Positions 55,401 through 64,000 of a stretch of DNA of 64,000 nt are shown here, in pieces (the stretch's first letter is position 1; each line of letters opens with the position of its first letter). The position numbers were made by a program, and so were the translations under genes. The DNA comes from Luidia sarsii (taxonomy: Eukaryota; Echinodermata; Asteroidea; Paxillosida; Luidiidae): the NCBI GenBank assembly GCA_949987565.1, contig OX465114.1, positions 2,292,701-2,356,700 on the forward strand, given 5' to 3'. Below the pieces are notes generated by a model that did not search any database, had not been told where the DNA came from, and was given only the letters and a program-made list of their open reading frames with translations.

Positions 55401-55494
55401 CCATCAGTTTGTCTTGTTCCCTCTCCCCTCTTTCTCGGGGGAAATCTTCTGCCTCCACTCCTGCAAATCCCCCGAAAAGCTACACTTTAAAAAA

Positions 55495-55812
55495 TGAAAT
55501 GCACCTCATGCACTTCTGCAATGGCACATATTTGTCCCAGAATCATGAACACTTGAGGCACCTACTGTACTTCATGCACATGGAATACTGTAGCTCAAGC
55601 ACATGTGACATTGTAATCACTTGAGCAAAAGTCGGATGAGCTGCATGAAGTGCTTCATGTACAAGAACATCTCCCTATTTATTGTACCTCAAGCACATGG
55701 AGTGAAAGTGAGCATCACCTAGTGCGCATGTATCGTGCACCATATGCCTCAACATACATGTACATGTACCTTATCCATGTGCATGATGTGAGCACCGTCT
55801 TTACAGTGCACC
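55495..55812 (+). mobile_element. ~315-bp interspersed element, copy 2
   Basis: Inverse of 15297-15610 with a few substitutions. It starts near AATGCACCTCATGCACTTCT and ends GTCTTTACAGTGCA. Confidence 0.7.
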
Positions 55813-56224
55813 CACCATTCGGGCTAGCGATGCATATCCCAACCACCCCAGCCCCTTCATACGAATACGAGCACAACATGTTTCAACCCCCTGCATGCAC
55901 TGAGCACTATCTGAACCTACGCGAACGTCTGGCCAAGATAAGGACGCACGATGAAAGGCCCCTTGTCAAAATCGTCTCAGCCTGCCGTTAATAACGTGCC
56001 AGCCCCCGATCAGCGCACCACCGGCAAACCAGTCAATCCATATTTTATGGTATTTGTTCTTACATGTCCTACACATCCGTCTGCTACCTCGATACACATT
56101 CGCACATCCTTCGATCTTATCTCTGCTGTACCTTGCGAGATGCTGATTCGAGGCTCTGACATCGAGACGAAAACCAGTTGTTGGGTAACTCACTTGAAAA
56201 AGGAACTGACTGGGTGTACACATC
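55813..56224. other. No gene seen
   Basis: A 113-codon frame (55951-56292) runs into the next array and has no motif. Confidence 0.35.
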
Positions 56225-56575
56225 TTAAAGGACAGTGTATGGACGTTGAGACTGAATCCAATGTGTACAACAACACTGACAGAAAGCCATAGCTATAGCC
56301 AGAGCCAGAGTCTGAATCCAATGGGTACAGCCACACTGATAGAAAGCCATAGCCAGAGCCATAGCCAGAGTCTGAATCCAATGGGTACAGCCACACTGAT
56401 AGAAAGCTATACCCAGAGCCATAGCCAGAGTCTGAATCCAATGGGTACAGCCACACTGATAGAAAGCCATAGCCAGAGCCAGAGCATGAAACTAATGGGT
56501 AAAACCATACTGATAGAAAAATGAGCCAATAAAGCCAAAGCCAGAGCCAGAGCCAGAGCCAGAGCCAGACACGGA
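56225..56575. repeat. 60-bp tandem repeat ending in (AGAGCC)n
   Basis: About 4.5 units with CTGAATCCAATGGGTACAGC and CACTGATAGAAAGCCATAGC. The hexamer CCAGAG/CCATAG grows into a pure GAGCCA run at 56535-56570. Frames on both strands reflect the 60-bp period. Confidence 0.9.
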
Positions 56576-57100
56576 GCCCATGCTTGGAAAGACGACTGTT
56601 TCGTGATAAGGGCCTATTGGTCAGAGTGAGCTGTCACGGTACAGCATCCTGCGTGACCTAGCCGTGACCTTCTCGCATCCCAGCTCTTCCCATCCCACGG
56701 CGGTCTATGCGCAGGCGATAGCCCCGAGACACTATCACTCAGTGGCCGTGAAATGGAGTCAGGTGGTATCGTGTGATATAGGTCGCCCGGAGTTGTGACA
56801 GCAAATATGAAGGCTTCCTGTACGGCTCGATGAATGATCGGTCTCTTGGACTCGGAGCCTTCGAGCGATGAGAAGGGGGTGGTGTTCATTTCAAGCATGA
56901 CGTTAGTGATTTGTGTAGCCGAGAATTCTACGCAGTGTGGAGTCTGCCGTTTGAAGCCAGGAGTCTGTCGACTCGTGTTCGGTATTCTATTCCATCTTGA
57001 CTGGGTTTGTGGTGGTCTTATTGAACGAGTGTGCAGCTCTCGTGGGCAGAGTACATAACTGCAACTTCTACTCCGATAATGGACGATTGGTGACGGTAAT
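56576..57100. other. No gene seen
   Basis: Frames of 74-94 codons with no recognised motif. Confidence 0.35.
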
Positions 57101-57104
57101 GATG

Positions 57105-58080
57105 AGGAGGGTGGGGAGGATGGGGAGGAGAAGGGAACGGGGAGAGGAGGGGAGGAGGACGGGGAGAGCCTGGGAGGGGACGAAGCAGGGGAGAGGAAAA
57201 GACGAAGAAGACGATGGCGATGGAGAAGGGGTGGCGGTTGAGGGAGAGGGGAGGAGGACGGGAAGAGGAGGGGACGAAGCAGGGGAGAGGAAAAGACGAA
57301 GAAGACGATGGCGATGGAGAAGGGGTGGCGGTTGAGGGGGAGGGGAGGAGGACGGGAAGAGGAGGGGACGAACCAGGGGAGAGGAAAAGACGAAGAAGAC
57401 GATGGCGATGGAGAAGGGGTGGCGGTTGAGGGGGAGAGGGGAGGAGGACGGGAAGAGGAGGGGACGAAGCAGGGGAGAGGAAAAGACGAAGAAGACGATG
57501 GCGATGGAGAAGGGGTGGTGGTTGAGGGGGAGGGGAGGAGGACGAGAAGAGGAGGGGACGAACCAGGGGAGAGGAAAAGACGAAGAAGACGATGGCGATG
57601 GAGAAGGGGTGGCGGTTAAGGGGGAAGGGAGGAGGACGGGGAGAGGAGGGGACGAAGGAGGGGAGAGGAAAAGACGAAGAAGACGATGGCGATGGAGAAG
57701 GGGTGGCGGTTGAGGGGGAGAGGAGGGGACGAAGGAGGGGAGAGGCAAAGACGAAGAAGGCGACAGCCACGGGGAAGGGGAGGAGGTTGAGGAGGGGAGG
57801 ATGAGGGCAGAGGCTGAAGGGAGAGAAAGCGAAGACGATGGCGACGGGGAAGAGGGGGAGGAGGAGGAGGGGAGAGGATGACGGGGAGAGGAGGGAGGAG
57901 GAGGGAGAGGAAAAGACGAAGAAGACGACGGCGACGGGGAAGAGGAGGAGGTTGAGGGGAGGGGAGAACAGGGAAAGGGGGATGAGGAGCCTCGGAGGAT
58001 GTGAGAGTAAAAGACGAAGACGATGGCGACGAGGAAGAGGAAGGGGAAGGGAAGGAGGGGAGAAGAAGGGGGAAGATGGT
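57105..58080. repeat. 94-bp purine-rich tandem array and degenerate flank
   Basis: About six regular units (57190-57720) with AGACGAAGAAGACGATGGCG, ATGGAGAAGGGGTGGCGGTT and a GGGAGAGG end. A degenerate continuation runs to about 58080. Since 94 is not a multiple of three, successive units shift frame, yet all frames stay open on both strands because the units lack stop words. Confidence 0.92.
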
Positions 58081-58199
58081 TGTTGCTATGCGCAACTGAT
58101 CTCCCTAATAATATAGATTAATGGCGCACACACATAGCTTCCTACACCAGCCGTATACAGCCACAGGCGTGGCATTTCATTCCATAAAAAGAAATAAAT

Positions 58200-58385
58200 T
58201 ATGTCAACCCGCTTAAAGACAGAAAGACAGATATACAGACAGAAAGACAGATATACAGACAGAAAGACAGAAAGACAGATACAGAAACATAGACAGTTAC
58301 ATACATCAGGGCATATACAAACAGATACAGACAGAAAGACAGACACACAGATACAGAAACAGAGGCAGAAAGACAGAACGATATT
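58200..58385. repeat. AGACAGAAAGACAGATATAC tandem repeat
   Basis: Short units of 4-22 bp built from GACAGA and GATACA words. Confidence 0.85.
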
Positions 58386-59002
58386 TTGGGGATCGATAAG
58401 CTCATGATAACACTTTAAGCGACTCTGCCAAGTGTATATTTATCTTGTGGCGTTTCTCGCCCCGCCCCCTTCTTTCGATTCCTGCTTCCTCCGGGTTTGC
58501 ACATCCTGGATCGAGTAAGAGTCTTTCGAGGCGCCTCTTTTTCCTGGAGGAGACAGATTTTTGGCGGGATCGTTTTCCCGAGGAAGACAGAGGCGAGTGC
58601 CAAGCTTTAAAAATAGTCGGCTCCCCTGAGTGGAACCAGACTCGCTTCTGCGAAGACGGATGAGAATGCCAGAGCATAAAATGTACATTGAAAGTCAGAT
58701 TGAGTGAGTGTTTAGCTCTAAGGAGTGGGAATCGATAATGTTCACTTTCAAATGGAGCAGGGAAAACCAGATCTCTCGGTTTATACAAAGGGGAATATAG
58801 GCAGAGATGTCTTGGAATCGCTACTGAGCGGATGACGACGAGTTTAGACGTCACAGCCAGCTAAAGGGTGGCTTTTGTGCGGCATCAGTAAGAAGGAAGA
58901 TTCTTGTATTTCACTCGACTTGACAACAATACCCTGTCCTTGACTCGGTGCGTCACGGGCATGCGCAGGGTGTCGTATGACAACGGCCGAACGCCTCTGC
59001 CC
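58386..59002. other. No gene seen
   Basis: A 150-codon minus frame (58402-58854) has no recognised domain. Basic and serine-rich stretches only. Confidence 0.35.
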
Positions 59003-59350
59003 CTGGCTCTTTGACCTTGAAACCCATGCAGTCCCTGTCACTTTGACCTTGAAACCCATGTAGCCCCTGTCTCTTTTGACCTTGAAACCAATGCAGTCCC
59101 TGTCTCTTTGACCTTGAAACCCATGCAGTCCCTGCTTCTTTGACCTTGAAACCCATGAAGTCCTTGGCTCTTTGACCATGAAACCCATGCAGTCCCTGTC
59201 TCTTTGACCTTGAAAACCACACTGCCCCGTGTCTTTGACGTTGCAACCCATGCAGTCCCTGCCTCTGTGACCTTCGAAACACATCCAGCCCCTGTCTCCT
59301 TGACCTTGAAACCCATCCAGCCCTGTCTCCTTGGCCTTGAAACCCGGCCC
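59003..59350. repeat. 32-bp tandem array carrying nuclear-receptor half-sites
   Basis: About eleven units of TTTGACCTTGAAACCCATGC plus AGTCCCTGTCTC. On the minus strand TTTCAAGGTCA is the extended half-site TCAAGGTCA bound by monomeric nuclear receptors of the SF-1/FTZ-F1 and ERR type. About seven units keep it intact. All three minus frames are open because the period is not a multiple of three. Confidence 0.88.
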
Positions 59351-60210
59351 CGTGACGACTGATGACATGCTGCACGTGGAAGGGATTGGGTGGGGAGAGC
59401 GTCAGTACTAATTGTCGTAATTGCTTAGCTATATCCTGTTTGCATAAGTGTGTAGATAGACCTCTATAAATACGACTTGTAATAAATATTACTTGTTAGA
59501 GAGCATAGAGCAAGGAACGCACTATGGTCAGGGGCTGTGTAATTTCACAAGACTCGTCGTTGTATCGGCTGCAGGCAATCCCCATAGACATTGTGGGCGT
59601 CACTATCAATGATTTCAGACACGACTAATATAAACCATTGCAAGGGGAAACTGTTCCGCTGCTTGATTTTGTTTTCTCGGGTTTCTCCCGGCTCGGCGGT
59701 CGGGTCATTTATCAGATCACTGCTATCGCCGCCAGGTGTGCGGTGGCGGCTCGCTCGGTCGAGCGTGAGCCGACCTGGGCGTGTCCTGACGCCTTGATAC
59801 AGCAGAACCGGCTGCAGAGTAGATTGAACCGTGACCACCTAGAACAAAGTCTAAGAAAAAGGCTGAAAAAAAAACCCAGCGAGAATTACTAACTAGGCTA
59901 GTAGGCAACAAACTGCTGGGAGGCGTTTTTTTTTATCTGCAGTTGAGGCGACGGAGCAGTTGCGTGTTATGACGTCACGGCCTAAATGCAGCGCCGTGTG
60001 TGTATGGGCCTATGGCGCTCTCCGTGCGGTAATTCGGAACATCCGTCGGTACTGCCCGACCTGTATCAGGACAGAAAGGTCACGGTTATGAAATGTCCCC
60101 CCACCTACCCCCCCCCCCCTCCTCCTCAATCTCACCCACCGGTGACTACGCTGGCTCACGTGGCATCTGACATTTTCACGACTGATCTTTCACATCGGAT
60201 ATTTCCCGGA
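59351..60210. other. No gene seen
   Basis: Unique-looking sequence with a CRE octamer at 59970-59977 and a C11 run at about 60110. Opposing short frames have no motif. Confidence 0.35.
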
Positions 60211-60214
60211 CCTG

Positions 60215-61020
60215 TCTTTCTCCCTCCCTCCCTCTCTCTCTCTCATTTTCTATCCTCCATCCTCAATGATTCTTTCTACACCTCGTTCTCTGCCTCTCTC
60301 CTTCCCCTCTCTCTGTAACGACGCCTCTCACCCTCTCAGTTTCCCTCTCTATCCACCTCTCTTTCGTCTTTTCCCTCACTCGTTCCAGGCTGTCTCTCTC
60401 ACTCACTCTATACCACCATGGAGGAAGAATACCTCCATGATACCACTATCTTGGTCGCTCTCGTCTGCCTTCTGTTACTGCTTACCTTATCTATTCCTCT
60501 CCCTCCCTTTCTCTCTCTCTCTTTCCCTACATCACTTTCCCTCTCTCTGTAATTCCTCCCCCTCTCTCTCTACCCTCACTCTCTTTCTCTCTCTTTGTCT
60601 CTCACACACTAGTTCTCTCCCTCCCTTTCTCTCTCTTTCCCTCCATCACTTTCCCTCTCTTTAATTACTCCCCCTCTCTCCTTTCCCCCTCTCTCCATTT
60701 CCTCCCCTCTCTCTCCCTTTGTCTCTCTTACACACCCCCCCTCTCTCTCTTACTTTCCTCCCCCTGATCTTTCCCTTTCCTCCCCCTCTCTCTCTCTCCC
60801 TTTGTCTCTCTTGCACACTCTCTTCCTTTCCCTCTCTTTAATTTCCCCCCTCTCTCTCTCTTTCCTCTCTCTCTCTACCCTCCCTTTCTCTCTCTTTGTC
60901 TCTCTCACACTCTCTTCCCCCCTCTCTCTATCTCCCTCTCCGTCTCTCGGCCTCACTCATCTCCCTTTCTGCCCTTCCCAGTACGCCTCCTCTATCACCC
61001 TCTCCGACTTCACTATCTCC
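60215..61020. repeat. Pyrimidine tract with internal duplication
   Basis: C/T-rich. CTCTCTTTCCCTCCATCACT and related segments recur at about 60520 and 60630. Frames are compositional. Confidence 0.93.
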
Positions 61021-61700
61021 TTTTCTCTCCTCGATCCCTTTTCGTAAAATAGCACTCGGCCTTTTGGTGCAACGGACTCCCATTCGTTGCCCGTAATGAC
61101 GTCACCGCTAGCACGTCACGTAACCATAGAGACGCATTTTCGAAATCCGCCATAGGCACATGGCCAAGCAAACGTCCAATCAACACAAGTATTAATAGCA
61201 GGCGAAAAGATCGATCAGTTAAGCACGGCACAAAAATAGCCCAGTTGCCCATGCTTAAGGCCAAACATTTACAGGACCGGATAACATTTGCGACCTCAAG
61301 ACAACACGGCCTTTGTACCCTCGTACTCTTTTACATGGTTTATTTCGTTTGACTTTATCTCGGCACCTATCCACCCAAACAGTAACGGCTGTCGTTTGGG
61401 GATAACTCCCAACGATACGGTGCGCGTACCACGCATGCGCGTTGGAAACGTCACTAGGGTCGTCCGATTCGAAATAGCACGGAGCCGGTAAGCTAGCGGC
61501 TTAAGCCTTTCCCCATAGACGCGTGTACAATATCCGGTCGTAGCCGCTCGGCTCGCTGGCCACGTCGTGTGGGGCCCATTTTTGACAACTACATGTACAT
61601 TTTCTTAGCGTTCTGTATAATGTACTCTGTTTTGTATACTGTACATATGCACATGTATTGTACATGTAGTGTTCTTTTTATGTTAAGTGTATTAGTTGAT
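61021..61700. other. No gene seen
   Basis: Contains a CRE octamer at 61097-61104 close to GCACGTCACG. A 67-codon frame (61288-61491) has no motif. Confidence 0.35.
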
Positions 61701-61768
61701 ATACAAAAATGTTGCAAACTGCTTACTGACTAAAATTACCAAAAAGTAAATCTAAAATTTAGTGGGCC

Positions 61769-63202
61769 TGACGTTTCGATCCTAGCAGGACCTTTCTCAA
61801 AGGCAGAGTGACAAGGACAAAACAGATACATGTACACGAAGGCAGGGGGAGAGAGTGAATAGGACACGGATGAGAAACAGAGGACAAAGAGTGAAGCTGG
61901 TAGGGAGAGATCAAAGGGAAGGGCAAGGGGTAGGGTAGGGATTAGTGAGAGGAGGGGGAAAGATCAAAGAGAAGGGCAAGGAGTGGGGTAGGGATTAGTG
62001 ACAATAGGGGGAAAAGATCAAAGAGCGAAGTGTGAAAGACTGAACACAAAAGAAGGATTATCAGAAAGCTGCATGGTGTTAGTCATTACCCTCCTGGATG
62101 TTGAGACCATGTGGTTGAATAGTCCGAAGACGCTTCATCCACATTTTCTCACGGCTAAGACGGACAGCATTACTACGGTGACCAAGTGATTCTATGCCCA
62201 GTACACTCATATCTGATATCGAATGATCAGGGAGATTGAAGTGATACCCAACAGGGGTGTCCATTTTACCGGTTTTGATGGTAGACCTATAATGGTAGAC
62301 CTATAATATGAATAAGGAAAACCACCATATTCTCCACACTTCAGATCGTCTGGCTGAAGCCATTCCTAATTCGCCTGTTTTGGCTTTCAGGCGCCCCCGT
62401 AACCTGCGTGACTTAATTGTCCGAGCAGAGGTTCCCCCTTTGGACTCTTCACCTCCAACCAAATTTGGTACATTTAAGTGTACCTCGAAATGCATTGTTT
62501 GCAAGACACATGTCAAGGAAATAGACTCTTTCAATGGACATTCTTCTGGAACTACCCACACGACCTATGGCTCTATCACGTGCACTACCTCAAACATCAT
62601 ATACCTCATCTCTTGTAGAGTTTGTAATATTCAGTATGTTGGCGAGACAAAAAACACCCTCAAAAAACGAATCTATGGCCATAGGTCTACCATCAAAACC
62701 GGTAAAATGGACACCCCTGTTGGGTATCACTTCAATCTCCCTGATCATTCGATATCAGATATGAGTGTACTGGGCATAGAATCACTTGGTCACCGTAGTA
62801 ATGCTGTCCGTCTTAGCCGTGAGAAAATGTGGATGAAGCGTCTTCGGACTATTCAACCACATGGTCTCAACATCCAGGAGGGTAATGACTAACACCATGC
62901 AGCTTTCTGATAATCCTTCTTTTGTGTTCAGTCTTTCACACTTCGCTCTTTGATCTTTTCCCCCTATTGTCACTAATCCCTACCCCACTCCTTGCCCTTC
63001 TCTTTGATCTTTCCCCCTCCTCTCACTAATCCCTACCCTACCCCTTGCCCTTCCCTTTGATCTCTCCCTACCAGCTTCACTCTTTGTCCTCTGTTTCTCA
63101 TCCGTGTCCTATTCACTCTCTCCCCCTGCCTTCGTGTACATGTATCTGTTTTGTCCTTGTCACTCTGCCTTTGAGAAAGGTCCTGCTAGGATCGAAACGT
63201 CA
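61769..63202 (+). mobile_element. Penelope-like element, 5'-truncated, with a perfect 522-bp inverted repeat
   Basis: Arms 61769-62290 and 62681-63202 are exact reverse complements at every stretch compared, with no length difference, around a 390-bp loop. The right arm is in element sense: end of the GIY-YIG frame, 3' non-coding region, then TTTGAGAAAGGTCCTGCTAG GATCGAAACGTC. The left arm is the same sequence inverted. A 14-bp direct duplication (ATGGTAGACCTATA, 62278-62305) marks the inner left junction. The reverse transcriptase part is absent. Outer left flank ATACAAAAATGTTGCAAACT also adjoins the tail at 63370. Confidence 0.9.
62308..62892 (+). CDS. GIY-YIG endonuclease domain of a Penelope-like retroelement
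   Basis: 194 residues, stop intact. LAFRRPRNLRDLIVRA (25-40) is the conserved linker preceding the nuclease in Penelope-like polyproteins. A cysteine knuckle follows (C58, C62, C65 in FKCTSKCIVC), then the nuclease core: NIIYLISC (96-103) as the GIY strand, QYVGET (109-114) as the YIG strand, and LKKRIYGHRSTI (118-129) with the conserved Arg and His. In active elements this domain nicks target DNA to prime reverse transcription. The first ATG lies a few bases inside the inversion junction, so the reading frame is the C-terminal end of a longer polyprotein and the start is accidental. Confidence 0.9.
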   Translation: MNKENHHILHTSDRLAEAIPNSPVLAFRRPRNLRDLIVRAEVPPLDSSPPTKFGTFKCTSKCIVCKTHVKEIDSFNGHSSGTTHTTYGSITCTTSNIIYLISCRVCNIQYVGETKNTLKKRIYGHRSTIKTGKMDTPVGYHFNLPDHSISDMSVLGIESLGHRSNAVRLSREKMWMKRLRTIQPHGLNIQEGND

Positions 63203-63361
63203 AGTGTATTAGTTGTGTAAGTTGTGCTAGTTTATTGTAAGTGCTAGTTGCTTTGGTTTCTGTTTATCGATTGTTGTGGATTTATGTTTAAATGCTCGCA
63301 AGGGCAACAATTTCAATGTATTTGATATACAGATGACAATAGATATATTCTATTATATTCT

Positions 63362-63600
63362 ACATGTGATATACAAAAATGTTGCAAACTGCTTACTGAC
63401 TAAAATTACCAAAATGCAAATCTCACAATTCAGTGGGCCTGACGTTTCGATCCTAGCAGGATCTTTCTCAAAGGCAGAGTGACAAGGACAAAGCAGATAC
63501 ATGTACACGAAGGAAGAAGGAAGAGAGTGAATATGACACAGATGAGAAACAAAGGACAAAGAGGAAAACTGATAGGGTGAGATCAAAGGGAAGGGCATTA
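63362..63600 (-). mobile_element. PLE 3'-region fragment
   Basis: Runs from TACAAAAATGTTGCAAACTG through GTGGGCCTGACGTTTCGATC and the arm sequence to GATCAAAGGGAAGGGCAT. More diverged than the inverted arms next door, so it is an older insertion. Confidence 0.85.
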
Positions 63601-63714
63601 TATTTTATATTCTACTCTACGTGTAATCAATTATTGTTCAGTGGGGTCGAACAAGGGTCAAATACCACAAATTGACCCTGTTGTAAAGCTAGGTTATTCA
63701 ATGAGGGTTTGCCC

Positions 63715-63785
63715 TGCTGTAAGTCTAGGTTAGTTAAGGGTAATAGGTTAGTTGAGGGTAATAGGTTAGTTGAGGGTAATGGGGA
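63715..63785. repeat. Short tandem repeat (GGTTAGTTGAGGGTAATA)n
   Basis: Three units of 18 bp (first one imperfect). Confidence 0.85.
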
Positions 63786-64000
63786 AGAGCCCGGGGGTAG
63801 TGGGGAGTTAGCATTTCTACGGTGGCCTGTAGGGACCAAACCAACCCACACAGGCCGCCACCCCCTGGAAATAATTACAGAGACACCATTCACACCTCGT
63901 ACAAAGGGCAATGTTTATTTGCAATGCCTTTTTGGTATAAATACTCGTTATTTCCAATAAGCTGAATGGTTAATAGTACAAACGGTGATACTGTAGTGGA
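63786..64000. other. No gene seen to the window end
   Basis: An open frame over 63709-63960 includes the short repeat above and has no recognised motif. Confidence 0.4.

Noticed and set aside
57018..57804. Arg/Gly/Glu-rich protein (plus) and Pro/Ser-rich protein (minus) over the 94-bp array
   Set aside because: All frames on both strands are open across the array, so openness carries no information.
61998..62189. Small protein frame identical to one at 62782-62973 on the other strand
   Set aside because: It is the antisense of the PLE nuclease end, duplicated because the arms are an inverted repeat.

Overview
This window looks like gene-poor, repeat-dense animal DNA. Three things point to a metazoan: two spliced exons ending a uronyl 2-O-sulfotransferase-like gene, a membrane receptor with immunoglobulin domains, and Penelope-like retroelement (PLE) pieces with a GIY-YIG nuclease domain. 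A marine invertebrate, for example an echinoderm, hemichordate or amphioxus, is plausible, but nothing here fixes the species. Two 200-base runs of N (11625-11824 and 40574-40773) show a scaffolded draft assembly.

Layout. 0-2.4 kb: a TTAA-bounded MITE, then the last two exons of the sulfotransferase, separated by an intron filled with a 35-bp hairpin array. 2.4-8 kb: PLE tails and the first array of tRNA halves. 8-20 kb: pyrimidine and GAA tracts, the first gap, more MITEs and PLE tails, and a 121-bp array ending in a hammerhead-ribozyme-like core. 20-27 kb: a 30-bp minisatellite, several MITEs, and a short coding region (26686-26949, minus) with a well-formed TATA/initiator/Kozak arrangement. 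27-43 kb: five more tRNA-half arrays, one about 2 kb long, and a YY1/CRE promoter-like site. 43.6-45.7 kb: an intact single-exon gene on the minus strand for a 654-residue receptor with three immunoglobulin-like domains, the strongest gene call. 46-61 kb: purine or pyrimidine tracts and tandem arrays of 20, 60, 94 and 32 bp. 61.7-63.2 kb: a PLE copy built as a perfect 522-bp inverted repeat around an intact GIY-YIG domain.

Most structure in the window comes from three repeat systems. (1) PLE tails carry a hairpin-GAAACGTC motif resembling a degenerate hammerhead ribozyme; they occur singly, as inverted pairs and as a tandem array. (2) A second, unrelated tail family has a better hammerhead-like core (CTGATGA, 6-bp stem, GAAAC). 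(3) A tRNA-derived element has its 5' half, including the pol III A box, tandemly amplified at 75 bp while only the terminal unit completes the tRNA fold.

The three coding loci show no sign of acting together. Several long open frames are by-products of repeat periods divisible by three or of CT-rich DNA and are not called as genes.
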